A stretch of DNA of 13,600 bases from Subdoligranulum variabile (GCA_004552305.1 SFOX01000035.1:1-13600), one strand, 5' to 3'. Shown: positions 1 through 8,799, counted from the first letter of the stretch. Numbers and translations: made by a program. The notes: generated by a model from the letters alone, not told the origin.

Positions 1-1
1 C

Positions 2-934
2 GCACCGAACAGCACCCTGCCCGATGAAGTGGAAGAACATCTGTGGGACACCGGATTCCAGTTTGGTGAGTGGCTGGTGCCCAGCCTTGCCGGAGCACCG
101 CAAGAGCAGTTATTCGCCACAATGGCTATAACTTCTGCCTATACAACGCCGATTTTCGGCTGGCTGGTCGTCCACAAAATGGCACAGGCTGCCGCTGTTT
201 TAGGGCGCGAAGAGGATGCTGTTCGGTATCGGGAAGAAGCCGACAAGATGAAACGCGCGATCCGGGCAGCACTGATTACGGCAGACGGTGTTTTAAGGTA
301 TGAACGGCAGGGTGCCTATGTGCTGATGCTGGTCTTTGGGCTTGTGCCGGATGTATGGGTGGACAAATTCGGTACAAAGCTGGCAGAAATCATTCACGCA
401 AACGGCGACCGCCTTGACACAGGATTTTTGCCCACGCCCTATTTGCTGGATGCGCTCTGCATCGGCGGGCAGCGCGAACTCGCCTATACGCTTTTGTACC
501 AGACAGAGTCTCCGTCGTGGCTGGCGCAGGTAAAGCGCGGTGCCACTACAATTTGGGAAAGCTGGGAGATGTATCAGCCCGATGGAACGCCTAAAAAAGA
601 GAGCTTCAATCATTATACCTACGGCACGGTAGACGATTGGATTTTCCGCACCATCGGCGGCGTAGACCAAGAGGATACAGGCTATCGGCGGCTTAGGATT
701 CATCCTCAGCCGGACAAAAGCCTGACGTGGGCCAAGCGCAGCTTTGAAACGGAGAATGGAACCGTATCTGTGTCTTGGAAACGTGAAGGCGGACAATTCC
801 TCTTAACCGCCGACATCCCCTGTAATACCACCGCCAGAATCATTCTGCCGGATGGCACACAGCATACAGTCGGCAGCGGTCACTATACATTCCCACACGG
901 GGCGCGTCAGGGCGTGGGAGGGAATCGGCTCTGA
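2..934 (+). CDS. Alpha-L-rhamnosidase, GH78 family (C-terminal part, 5' end outside window)
   Basis: Inverting glycoside hydrolase that releases terminal alpha-L-rhamnose from plant glycosides or rhamnose-containing polysaccharides. The frame is open from base 2, so the GTG at 29 is internal and the gene begins outside the window; 310 residues are visible. They start near the family's YGDWL-like motif (here FGEWLVP), continue through the second half of the (alpha/alpha)6 barrel, and end in the C-terminal beta-sandwich (GYRRLRIHPQP). The TTIWESW motif holds the Glu (codon 557-559) that family knowledge assigns as the general base. The general acid should lie in the missing part. No signal peptide can be judged. 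The gene converges on the minus-strand cluster and ends at the terminator at 1018-1066. Family assignment is firm; substrate is not. Confidence 0.9.
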   Translation, partial: APNSTLPDEVEEHLWDTGFQFGEWLVPSLAGAPQEQLFATMAITSAYTTPIFGWLVVHKMAQAAAVLGREEDAVRYREEADKMKRAIRAALITADGVLRYERQGAYVLMLVFGLVPDVWVDKFGTKLAEIIHANGDRLDTGFLPTPYLLDALCIGGQRELAYTLLYQTESPSWLAQVKRGATTIWESWEMYQPDGTPKKESFNHYTYGTVDDWIFRTIGGVDQEDTGYRRLRIHPQPDKSLTWAKRSFETENGTVSVSWKREGGQFLLTADIPCNTTARIILPDGTQHTVGSGHYTFPHGARQGVGGNRL

Positions 935-1017
935 TTCACTTCGGCGGTTCCCGTGCGTATTTCGCACAATTTGTCTGTTTTGCGTAACCCTCTTGCATAC
1001 ACTTTCCGGGAGAGAAA

Positions 1018-1066
1018 AAAGAACCCGGAGGATCTTACCGATTGGGTAAGGTCCTCCGGGCTCTTT
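1018..1066. terminator. Bidirectional intrinsic terminator between convergent genes
   Basis: Bases 1024-1039 pair with 1045-1060 as a 16-bp stem with one G-T wobble and a 5-base loop. After one mismatch the stem extends through A-rich (left) and T-rich (right) flanks, so both strands give a GC-rich hairpin followed by a U-rich run. It ends the rhamnosidase transcript on the plus strand and the GtrA transcript, whose stop is at 1112, on the minus strand. The rest of 935-1111 shows no gene. Confidence 0.85.
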
Positions 1067-1111
1067 GTATTCCGTTATCAACTGCCTACGGTGTTGCCTT
1101 TGGCTTCAGAA

Positions 1112-1657
1112 TCACTTCTCGCTTTCCGGGAAGATGATTTTGTTGACAAAGAAGAAAATGACCATAGACACGCCGCCGTTCAAAACCGTCGTGCCGATGT
1201 TATAAATAAAGTCCGGCACCAGCAGCCCGGCAACGGCGACCCATACACAGTTGATGGAGTTGACAATGCAGGTGATGACGCAGAACGCCACCACATACCA
1301 CGCGATCTGCTTGCCCAGATTGCCCTTGCTGCGGAACACGAAATTGCGCTGGATCGGGAAGTTGATGCATTCACCGATCACCATAGCGATCATGTAAGCG
1401 CAGAAATACGGCAGACCGCCGTGGGCGGCATCGTAGCCGAGGATGTTCCACTTGAAGGTTTCCCCAAACAGGGTCACATCCACGCCGGGCCAGCCGAAAT
1501 CCACCACCGGCAGACTGCTGAACGCGGCGGGCAGAAATTGCAGCAGCAGATACTTGAACACGGTGATCAGATTTGACACGATGACGAACAGACCGCCCTC
1601 GCGCACCCACTTGGCTGCGGCGGGGTGCTTTGCCGCAAAATGATTCCAAAACTGCAT
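1112..1657 (-). CDS. GtrA family membrane protein
   Basis: Small polytopic protein of 181 residues with four hydrophobic segments, near 21-43, 82-104, 117-145 and 155-173. The basic motif after the second helix (FPIQRNFVFRSK) is typical of GtrA/DPMS-associated proteins. Members are thought to move polyprenyl-phosphate-linked glucose or similar sugars across the membrane, or to assist glycosylation of envelope polymers. The frame is open to 1705, but the ATG at 1657 is chosen because GGAGG (1665-1669) sits 7 bases before it and the next gene upstream stops at 1671, leaving a 13-base gap. This tight coupling implies co-transcription with the GH3 gene. The nearest terminator downstream is at 1018-1066. 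Usual GtrA partners (GtrB-type glycosyltransferase, Gtr effector) are not in the window, so the carried sugar is unknown. Confidence 0.85.
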   Translation of the reverse strand: MQFWNHFAAKHPAAAKWVREGGLFVIVSNLITVFKYLLLQFLPAAFSSLPVVDFGWPGVDVTLFGETFKWNILGYDAAHGGLPYFCAYMIAMVIGECINFPIQRNFVFRSKGNLGKQIAWYVVAFCVITCIVNSINCVWVAVAGLLVPDFIYNIGTTVLNGGVSMVIFFFVNKIIFPESEK

Positions 1658-1670
1658 AATGCAACCTCCA

Positions 1671-4091
1671 TCAAGCGCCGCGCAGACGCTTTTCCATCTG
1701 CGCATTCAGCACCACATTCTTAAGCGCTTCATAAATCACCCGCACCAAGCCGATGATCCAAAAGCCCTGCAATTCCATGACAATGCCGTCCACCATGCCC
1801 ATGCTGATGGCGCCGTTCGTCATCTTTGCCAAGGCGCGAAGGGGCATATTGTACTGGAACAGGATGTTCAGGTCCGGCTTGCCGCGTTTGTAGCTGACAT
1901 CCAGCAGGATCGTCAGCACAAGCCAGACAAGCCAGCCCAGCGGGCTGCGGGCGTGGTTCAGTTCGCCCAAGGTCAGATTGCGGTCAATTTTGGTTTTGCC
2001 TTTCGGGAGGGGATGCCCCAGCAGCTTTTCAAAGTCCGCATCGGAAACGTGCAGCACATCGCCCGTATAATAGCAATCCAAGCCCTTATCCTCATACGGA
2101 TGCACGGTAGCCGTTCCATGTACGGTGATTTTTTCGCACAGCCGGATATCCTCCACGCTTGCGCCGACAAGCAGCTCGTACTCGCCGCCCTCGATCTCCC
2201 AGCGGTTAGCCTTCACATTCCAGAAACGGAACGCCTTATCGTCCAGCGTAAGGGTGATGCGCTGTTTCTCGCCGGGGGCGAGTGTTACGCGGGCAAAGCC
2301 TTTCAGTTCTCTGGCGGGGCGGAAAAGCTCACTGTTCTTTTTGGCAACATACAGCTGCACGATTTCCGTACCTGCCACGCTGCCGGTGTTCGTTACAGTA
2401 AGGCTGACCCCCTGTTCATCGGCAGCCATATCGCTGTACGCAAACGTCGTGTAGCTCATACCATAGCCAAACGGGAAGCGCACGGCTTTTTCCGCCGTGG
2501 TAAAGTAGCGGTAGCCGATGTACAGCCCCTCGCGGTACGCCACCGTCTTGCGGCGGGTGGCAAAGTCGGCGGCGCTGGGGACGTCGGCGTAGGTCAACGG
2601 CCATGTTTCTGCCAGCTTGCCGCAGGGGTTGACCTTGCCAATCAGGGCATCCGCAACGGCGCCCGCCCCCGCCTGACCGCCTAAGGCGGCATACAACAGG
2701 GCTTGGCAGTTGTCCAGCCACGGCGTTTCGACTACGCTGCCGCTGTACAATACCACGACAATTTTCGGGTTGACGGCTGCCACAGCCTGCAGCAGATCCA
2801 CCTGATTTTGCGCAAGGCGCAGATTGCTGCGGTCAAGACCCTCACTCTCGGCAATTTCATCCAGACCCATGCACAAAATCACGGCATTGGCCTGTGCTGC
2901 CAGTTCACAGGCGGATTTCTGCAAAGCTGCATCCGGCTTACCGTGGCGGTCAAAGCCCTGCTGATACCCGATGACGTTCAACTCGGAGTCGATCAGCTTA
3001 TCCAGCAGCACATCCACCTGTGTCGAGTTCACCATGCTGGAGCCTGCGCCCTGATAACGCGGATTTTTGGCAAAGTCGCCGATGACAGCCACCTTGGTAC
3101 CCGCCGCCAACGGCAGCAAAGCGCCCTCGTTTTTCAGCAGCACAAGGCTTTCCGCGGCGGCGCGGCGGGCAAGCGCATGATGGGCTGCCGCATCAAACGC
3201 GCGCGGGGCAGCGTCCAGCGCAGCCTTGGTGTCAAACACCAGCGGCAGCAACTCTGACAAGCGGGCGTCGATGTCGGATTCAGAGATTTTCCCGCTTTCC
3301 ACCGCCGCCAGCAGTTCGCGCACGCTGTCCCCGCCGGGCGCGGGCATTTCCAGCGTGGAGCCGTTTTTCACGCCCAGCGCGTGGTCGTTGCTTCCGCCCC
3401 AGTCGGTGATGACCGCGCCGTCAAAGCCCCACTCATCGCGCAAAATTTCCATGAGCAGGTGCTTATTCTCGTTGGCGTAGGTACCGTTCACAAGATTGTA
3501 GGACGACATAATACTGCGGGGATGCCCCTCTTTGACGGCAATTTCAAACCCGGTCAGATAAATTTCCCGCAGGGTGCGCTCGTCCACGAGGGAGTCCGAA
3601 GCCATACGCCGCGTTTCCTGGCTGTTGACGGCAAAGTGCTTCGGGCAGGCGGCTACGCCCTTGGACTGGATGCCGCGAATATATCCCGCCGCCAGCTTGC
3701 CCGCGAGATACGGGTCCTCGGAGAAATATTCAAAGCTGCGCCCGCACAGCGGGTTGCGCTTCATATTCAGCCCCGGTCCCAGCAGCACCGACACTTCCTG
3801 CGCGGCGGTTTCCTCGCCCAAGGCGGCACCGATTTCCTCGCCCAGGGCGGTATCCCAGCTGTTCGCAACAGCCGACGCGGTGGGGAAGCAGGTGGCGGGA
3901 ACACTGGGGTTCAGCCCCAAGTGGTCGCTTTCGCCCGCCTGCTTGCGCAAGCCGTGGGGACCGTCCGACAGCCAGATCTGCGGGATGCCGTGTTGGGGCA
4001 TACCCCGCGTTTTGAAGGTTTCCGCGCCGGAAAGCAGCGCGCATTTTTCTTCCAAGGTCAATTCTTTCAGCAAAAGTTCTGTATTTTGCAT
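1671..4091 (-). CDS. Glycoside hydrolase family 3 (beta-glucosidase-like), usual domain order, hydrophobic C-terminal extension
   Basis: Retaining exo-acting hydrolase of 806 residues, probably acting on beta-glucosides or beta-xylosides. The GH3 N domain spans about 10-290 with SDGPHG (42-47), GRSFEYFSEDP (117-127), the KHF motif (151-153) and nucleophile Asp230 in ITDWG. The GH3 C domain spans about 310-545 and ends in FPFGYGMSYT; the likely acid/base is Glu417 in ESEGLDR. A fibronectin III-like domain follows (about 555-655). There is no signal peptide, suggesting a cytoplasmic catalytic part. Odd feature: an extension of about 125 residues (680-806) with a hydrophobic run at 719-730 and another near 776-790, which could tether the enzyme to the membrane. 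Start ATG 4091 is chosen over 4136 because AGAAGGG (4100-4106) lies 8 bases upstream. GtrA follows after 13 bases; a hairpin sits just upstream at 4113-4158. Confidence 0.93.
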   Translation of the reverse strand: MQNTELLLKELTLEEKCALLSGAETFKTRGMPQHGIPQIWLSDGPHGLRKQAGESDHLGLNPSVPATCFPTASAVANSWDTALGEEIGAALGEETAAQEVSVLLGPGLNMKRNPLCGRSFEYFSEDPYLAGKLAAGYIRGIQSKGVAACPKHFAVNSQETRRMASDSLVDERTLREIYLTGFEIAVKEGHPRSIMSSYNLVNGTYANENKHLLMEILRDEWGFDGAVITDWGGSNDHALGVKNGSTLEMPAPGGDSVRELLAAVESGKISESDIDARLSELLPLVFDTKAALDAAPRAFDAAAHHALARRAAAESLVLLKNEGALLPLAAGTKVAVIGDFAKNPRYQGAGSSMVNSTQVDVLLDKLIDSELNVIGYQQGFDRHGKPDAALQKSACELAAQANAVILCMGLDEIAESEGLDRSNLRLAQNQVDLLQAVAAVNPKIVVVLYSGSVVETPWLDNCQALLYAALGGQAGAGAVADALIGKVNPCGKLAETWPLTYADVPSAADFATRRKTVAYREGLYIGYRYFTTAEKAVRFPFGYGMSYTTFAYSDMAADEQGVSLTVTNTGSVAGTEIVQLYVAKKNSELFRPARELKGFARVTLAPGEKQRITLTLDDKAFRFWNVKANRWEIEGGEYELLVGASVEDIRLCEKITVHGTATVHPYEDKGLDCYYTGDVLHVSDADFEKLLGHPLPKGKTKIDRNLTLGELNHARSPLGWLVWLVLTILLDVSYKRGKPDLNILFQYNMPLRALAKMTNGAISMGMVDGIVMELQGFWIIGLVRVIYEALKNVVLNAQMEKRLRGA

Positions 4092-4112
4092 ATGGTTTTC
4101 CCTTCTCATAAG

Positions 4113-4158
4113 AAAAGCCGCATCCAACGCCTGCAAGCAGACATCAGACGCGGCTTTT
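4113..4158 (-). terminator. Terminator-like hairpin in the leader of the second GH3 gene
   Basis: AAAAGCCGC (4113-4121) pairs with GCGGCTTTT (4150-4158), and the interior adds a smaller stem around CTGC/GCAG. Read on the minus strand the hairpin ends in TTTT. It lies 43 bases after the stop of the membrane protein gene and only 22 bases before the GH3 ATG, so no promoter fits between it and the GH3 ribosome binding site. It may be a leaky terminator or attenuator lowering expression of the distal GH3-GtrA pair. Confidence 0.65.
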
Positions 4159-4200
4159 GTTCAGCAAGTACCGTTCGGTTTTATCAGGGACAATGGACGC

Positions 4201-5817
4201 TTACTCTGCCGCCAGCGTGACCACAGCCTCGTGGATGGAGTAGGTGTTGCTGTAGCCCCAGCCGGAGACGATTTCGTCGTGGGCGGGGATGGTCAGCTGC
4301 TTGCTGCCGTCCTCACCCTCGGTGATGGGCACCGTCAGGGCATCGCTGCCGTTCAGGGTCATGGTAAGGGCATCGTCCTGCGCATCCACCAGCGTACCGG
4401 TGATGGAGGCAGAGCCGTCGGCGGCAGTCAGCGTGCAGACCTTGTGGGAGTAATCCACCAGCAGCACGGCATCCGTTGCGGTGGGCGTTTCGCCCTGCAC
4501 CAGCTCATAGCTGCCGGTGTACTGCTCGGTGACCAGATCCTCGACTTGCACTTCAAACGTAGCGGTCGCACCCAGGAAGGAGGCCGTCACAGTCTTGGTG
4601 CCAGCGGTGTCGCTGTCGTAACCGGTGAAGGTCAAGCGACCGCCCCAGATGGACTCTTCCGCACCGTTGGCGCGGGTAGCCGTGACAACCAGCTCGCCCG
4701 GGTTGAAGGTGTCGCCCGTGTAGAAGGTGCGCAGGTTGGAGGCATCGATCGTCAGGCTCTTGGCAGGGGCATAGGGCTGACCGTAGATATTGATGTTGCG
4801 GGTGAACATACCGCCCATAACGCCATAGCTCAGGCTGGCTTCCATGTTGTATGCGCCGTGGTCAGTGTCAAAGACGAAGATATCTGCATCTGCGCCGCCA
4901 TCCACATTGGTGGGGCGCACAGTGCCGTCGGCGTCCTGGTTGCCCAGCAGATGAATGACGAAGTTCTTCTCGCCGTTTTCATCGTAGTTGTACCAGTAGC
5001 CGTAAACATGGGAGATAGAGTCGCCGCCCACGGAGGTGCTGGGACCGCTGAAGGAACCCCACATCGAACCGTCGGTGTAGCAGTACATATCCAGACACGC
5101 CGGATCCACGATGGTGCTGAAGCCTTCGGTGTACTGACCTTCAAAGAAGTAGGCGACTTCTCCGTTCGGCTCCTTGGCTTCCCAGGTTTCCTGCGGGATG
5201 GCAACAAGGTCATCCAGCGTTTTGGAGGTGAACTCGTTGTCGCTGTAGTTCATAACGGGACCCTCGGCAGAGGTCTGCGCCGCATCGGGGGCAACCGCCG
5301 CATCGCCGTTGGAGGGCAGGCTGCTGCTCTGCAGGGAGAAACCGCCCACGCAGACCGCAGCGGCCGCGACCACCGCACCGGCGGCAGCCAGCTGTTTTCC
5401 GGTGGCCTTTGCCTCGCCGGTTTTCGTCTGCTTGCAGAAGCAGGCGATCACGCTGAGCAGGCAGGCAACGAAGGTGCCGACCATATAAAACACGCACAGA
5501 CCGGCGTTGCCGCCTGCAAAGGTGACGTGGTTGATGACGTCGGCAAAGACGAAATACAACTGCACAACGACAAGATACAGGGCAATGTTATAAATGACTG
5601 CCTGAATCAGCGCGCTGAACGGAACGGAAACAAAGAAGAAAACGAGCGAAGCGGCAGCACCGACCAGCAGCACCACGCCGGGCATCGTGCCGGAGTGACC
5701 CAGAGGGGCGGCCGTGGCCTGTGTGGACAGGAATACAATGCCGGTGATCAGCGCGACCAGCGCTGCGGCAAGGCAGAACCAGCTGCCCAGCCCTTTATTT
5801 TTCAAGCCTTTATTCAT
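4201..5817 (-). CDS. Five-helix membrane protein with extracellular region and bacterial Ig-like domain (function unknown)
   Basis: Protein of 538 residues that I do not recognise as a named family. Hydrophobic segments lie near 11-31, 45-67, 70-93, 105-128 and 143-162. With a basic N-terminus inside, five crossings put the remaining 370 residues outside. Residues 165-190 form a low-complexity Ser/Ala/Pro linker. Residues 190-350 form an acidic, Tyr/Trp-rich region (for example HVYGYWYNYDENG), which could suit glycan contact. Residues 352-426 look like a bacterial Ig-like (Big_3-type) domain, with YTGDTFNPGELVVTAT early and GTKTVTASFLG late. A last beta-rich region runs to the end. Start ATG 5817 has GGAGG (5827-5831) 9 bases upstream. 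It follows the swapped GH3 gene by 15 bases, so the two are surely co-transcribed. A scaffold or glycan-binding partner of that enzyme is inference. Confidence 0.75.
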   Translation of the reverse strand: MNKGLKNKGLGSWFCLAAALVALITGIVFLSTQATAAPLGHSGTMPGVVLLVGAAASLVFFFVSVPFSALIQAVIYNIALYLVVVQLYFVFADVINHVTFAGGNAGLCVFYMVGTFVACLLSVIACFCKQTKTGEAKATGKQLAAAGAVVAAAAVCVGGFSLQSSSLPSNGDAAVAPDAAQTSAEGPVMNYSDNEFTSKTLDDLVAIPQETWEAKEPNGEVAYFFEGQYTEGFSTIVDPACLDMYCYTDGSMWGSFSGPSTSVGGDSISHVYGYWYNYDENGEKNFVIHLLGNQDADGTVRPTNVDGGADADIFVFDTDHGAYNMEASLSYGVMGGMFTRNINIYGQPYAPAKSLTIDASNLRTFYTGDTFNPGELVVTATRANGAEESIWGGRLTFTGYDSDTAGTKTVTASFLGATATFEVQVEDLVTEQYTGSYELVQGETPTATDAVLLVDYSHKVCTLTAADGSASITGTLVDAQDDALTMTLNGSDALTVPITEGEDGSKQLTIPAHDEIVSGWGYSNTYSIHEAVVTLAAE

Positions 5818-5832
5818 CGGGTTCCACCTCCA

Positions 5833-8799
5833 TCAATTCTTTTTGGCGGCACGATTCTTCCGCTTTTCCTCGGAGAAAACGTCCGTGTAGGTGTGCAGCA
5901 CATACATCACGACAGCGGCAACGGCCAGTGCGCAGAACACAACATCGAGGGCGCGCAGGGTCGTCTGCCACCACGGGGCTGCGTCGGAAACGACAATGTC
6001 CTCCGCGCCGGAGCCACCCATAGAGGACTGCAGCATGATGTAGTACAGATAATGGTTGGAGTCAATGACCTTCTGCAGCAGGTCGCCGTCATCGGTGCTG
6101 GTGATCAGCTTTTCGATTTCGTTCGGGCGGGCGGTATCCAGGCAGAAGATGTTGTTGCCCGCCATCAGCATTTCGGGGGCAGAGGAATACTCGGACGCGG
6201 TCAGCGCATCGTCGATGATGTAGCCGCCGTAGTTCCACTCATCGCGCAGGATGTGCTGGATGCCCTGGTTGGCGGCAGCGTACATAACGCCGATACGGTT
6301 GTAAGCGGTCATAACGCCGAGAGAATCGCCCTCAGCCAGAGAACCCTCAAAGGCGCGCATATAGATCTCGCGGATGGACTGCTCGTTCGCAAAGGTGGAA
6401 ATGCCCTGACGACCGGCTTCCTGCTCGTTCAGGAAGAAGTGCTTGACCGTGCCGATCAGACCCTTGTTGCGCATACCGCGGGAAACGGCCTTGGCAGCAT
6501 AGTAGCTGAGAACGCCGTCCTCGGAGAAATACTCCGAGGTACGACCGGAGTAGGGGGAACGCAGGGTGTCCGCGCCGGGCGCGTAGGCGATGGGGATGGA
6601 CGCATACAGCGCATCCTCGCCGTACATCTCGCCAAAGCGGGTCTGCACATCGTGGCTCCAGGTTGCGCCGACGATGGGCAGCGTAGCCCAGCCGGTGCAG
6701 TTGCGGCGGTCGCCGTACTTAAACTGACCGTTCATGCCCTCGGGACCATCGACGATGGTGCAGCCGGGCTTGTTGACAGCCTTGACAGCCTTGATGCCCT
6801 TGGAGTCGCCCATGTTGATGAGCAGCTCGCTCAGCGTCAGCTGAGAAAGGAAGTCGTTCCACTTCGGGTCGTCGAAGGCGACGCCGACCATATCGCTGAA
6901 GTTGATCTTCTCGTCCAGCTGTACGCCGAGGTTGAAGTCGGAAACGCTCTTGGCGTCGGCCGCCTTGACGTAGGTCTGCATATTCAGACCGTCATACAGC
7001 TTATCGTTGACCGTCAGGGTCTCCAGCGTGGTGGGGTAGGTCGTATCCCATGCGCTGCGGGACAGGTAGGTGATTTTTTCGTCATCGTTCGCCCAGTAGT
7101 TCACATCGGCGTTGTCGAAGGTATTGGTGACTTCCACATCGCTGTTGTAGCGGGAGTGGCGGTACTTTTCGGTGTCGACCTCGGTGTTGGGGGCGGTCCA
7201 GGTGGCGACGGCGGCGGTGTTGCCGGTGACGACATTGCCGTCCTGGTCGATCAGCTTGCCCGCAACGGCGTCACCGCACTTGGCGGCCAGCACATTGTTC
7301 AGTGCCTCGTGTGCGCCGTTGCCGACAGCGAAGTAGTAATCGCCCGCATCGAGGATGTAGCCCTTTGCGCCGTTGGCGTCATAGGAGGCGAGGAAGTAGC
7401 CGGGCACATCGACCGTGACAGTCTCGGATGCACCTGCGGCCACGTCGATCTTGTCATAGCCCAGCAGCTGGATCGAGGACTTTTCGACGTTGTTCTGCTT
7501 GTCGTAGTCGGTGTAGGGGGTCTGTGCGTACAGCTCCACCGTAGCCTTGCCGTCCCTGTCGCCGGTGTTGCTCACCGTGACGGTCGCCGTAAAGGTGTCG
7601 GTGTCGCTGTTGTAGTCCAGCTTGTCAAGGTTGTACTCATAGTTCGTGTAGGACAGACCGTAGCCGAAGGGGAAGCAGACCTCCTCGGCGTAGTTCCAGC
7701 CGTCGGTCGAGGCTTTGGCGCCAACCGTGGAATCGGCGTTGCCCTGACCGAGGATGGTGTCCTCGTAGCGGGTCTCGTAGTAGCGGTAGCCGACGTAGAT
7801 GCCCTCGTTATAGCTGACAAAGCTGTCGCCAGCCGCGCGGGGCGTCTTGCTGCCGTAGTTGTAGGCGTGCAGACCGAAGTTTTCGGCGCTGGGCGCGGAC
7901 AGGGAGTTGGCGGCAAAGGTGGCGGTGGTGTGACCGGAGGGGTTGACCTCACCGGTCACAACGCGGATGGCACCGGGCATACCGTAGAAGCCGGGGTTGC
8001 CGACCCACAGCACGGCGTCAACATTGTACTCGTCCAGCCAGTCCATCTCCATCGCAAAGACGGAGTTCAGCAGGACGACGGTTTTCTTGAATTTGCCGGA
8101 GTCCTTGATTTTCTGGAAGATCGCCTTCTCGTTGTCGTCCAGCTCCAGCATACGCTTGCCCTCGTCGTTGACCATCGCAAGGTCGTTGCCCTCGGTGGCA
8201 AAGCGGGAGAGCGTAACAAACGCGACATCGCCGTAGGATGCAAACGAGCCGGTGACGCTGTCGGTGAACAGCGCCGGGTCATATTCGCCCACACTGGAAA
8301 CGCTTCTTGCTTTCGGCGCATCGGCGGAAGCGTAGGCGTCCAGCACGGTCTGGTTCACGTTAAAGCCGGCATCCTGCAGGGCGTCAACGGGGGTTTTCTG
8401 GTAATCCGGGTTTGTGGAGGAACCGCCTGCGGTGCTGCGGAACACCGGGTCGATGCTGCCGCGGCCAAAGACCGTGACGTTGCGCTCAGACTCGGAAAGC
8501 GGCAGGGCGTTGTTGCGGTTGTAGAGCAGCACGCTGCCCTCTTCCTCCTCCTGCTCGCAGAACTGATAAGCGGCTTCGATGTACTTTGCGTAGCTTGCGT
8601 CAGACAGGCTGCCGTCAGCGGAGAACTCGGTGCCGCCGTAAGAGGCGCCAGAGCCTTCGATGCCGAGTGCGTGGTTGACTTCGCCTTCCTGCTGGAACGC
8701 AATCGTCGTTCCGGTCAGGACAAGGTTGGCCACCAGCACAGCCGCGCCGGACAAGCCCAGCCAACGGCGGGACTTGCTTGAGGTTTCCTTTTGTGCCAT
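5833..8799 (-). CDS. Membrane-anchored glycoside hydrolase family 3 with swapped (C-then-N) domain order
   Basis: Protein of 988 residues. A basic N-terminus and hydrophobic segment (13-34) form a signal anchor. The GH3 C domain comes first (about 88-385: VLLYNRNNALPL, then FPFGYGLSYTNY), followed by a fibronectin III-like part (about 390-500). After a linker, the GH3 N domain follows (about 645-920) with VDGPEGMNG (683-691), GRTSEYFSEDG (752-762), the KHF motif (786-788) and IIDDA, whose Asp864 aligns with the GH3 nucleophile. Glu203 in ATEGND fits the acid/base. A second hydrophobic segment (about 951-968) precedes a Lys/Arg-rich tail, so both ends should be cytoplasmic and the enzyme external. 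Reversed GH3 order is known from Butyrivibrio fibrisolvens and Ruminococcus albus beta-glucosidases. ATG 8799 has AAGGAG (8808-8813) 8 bases upstream. First gene of its operon; substrate unknown. Confidence 0.93.
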   Translation of the reverse strand: MAQKETSSKSRRWLGLSGAAVLVANLVLTGTTIAFQQEGEVNHALGIEGSGASYGGTEFSADGSLSDASYAKYIEAAYQFCEQEEEEGSVLLYNRNNALPLSESERNVTVFGRGSIDPVFRSTAGGSSTNPDYQKTPVDALQDAGFNVNQTVLDAYASADAPKARSVSSVGEYDPALFTDSVTGSFASYGDVAFVTLSRFATEGNDLAMVNDEGKRMLELDDNEKAIFQKIKDSGKFKKTVVLLNSVFAMEMDWLDEYNVDAVLWVGNPGFYGMPGAIRVVTGEVNPSGHTTATFAANSLSAPSAENFGLHAYNYGSKTPRAAGDSFVSYNEGIYVGYRYYETRYEDTILGQGNADSTVGAKASTDGWNYAEEVCFPFGYGLSYTNYEYNLDKLDYNSDTDTFTATVTVSNTGDRDGKATVELYAQTPYTDYDKQNNVEKSSIQLLGYDKIDVAAGASETVTVDVPGYFLASYDANGAKGYILDAGDYYFAVGNGAHEALNNVLAAKCGDAVAGKLIDQDGNVVTGNTAAVATWTAPNTEVDTEKYRHSRYNSDVEVTNTFDNADVNYWANDDEKITYLSRSAWDTTYPTTLETLTVNDKLYDGLNMQTYVKAADAKSVSDFNLGVQLDEKINFSDMVGVAFDDPKWNDFLSQLTLSELLINMGDSKGIKAVKAVNKPGCTIVDGPEGMNGQFKYGDRRNCTGWATLPIVGATWSHDVQTRFGEMYGEDALYASIPIAYAPGADTLRSPYSGRTSEYFSEDGVLSYYAAKAVSRGMRNKGLIGTVKHFFLNEQEAGRQGISTFANEQSIREIYMRAFEGSLAEGDSLGVMTAYNRIGVMYAAANQGIQHILRDEWNYGGYIIDDALTASEYSSAPEMLMAGNNIFCLDTARPNEIEKLITSTDDGDLLQKVIDSNHYLYYIMLQSSMGGSGAEDIVVSDAAPWWQTTLRALDVVFCALAVAAVVMYVLHTYTDVFSEEKRKNRAAKKN

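Noticed and set aside
3574..8781. A 5.2-kb open frame on the plus strand, antisense to the GH3 and membrane protein genes
   Set aside because: Its translation is a low-complexity Val/Gly/Ala/Asp/His-rich string with no domain, and it overlaps well-supported genes with ribosome binding sites on the other strand. GC-biased codon use on the minus strand explains the lack of stops.
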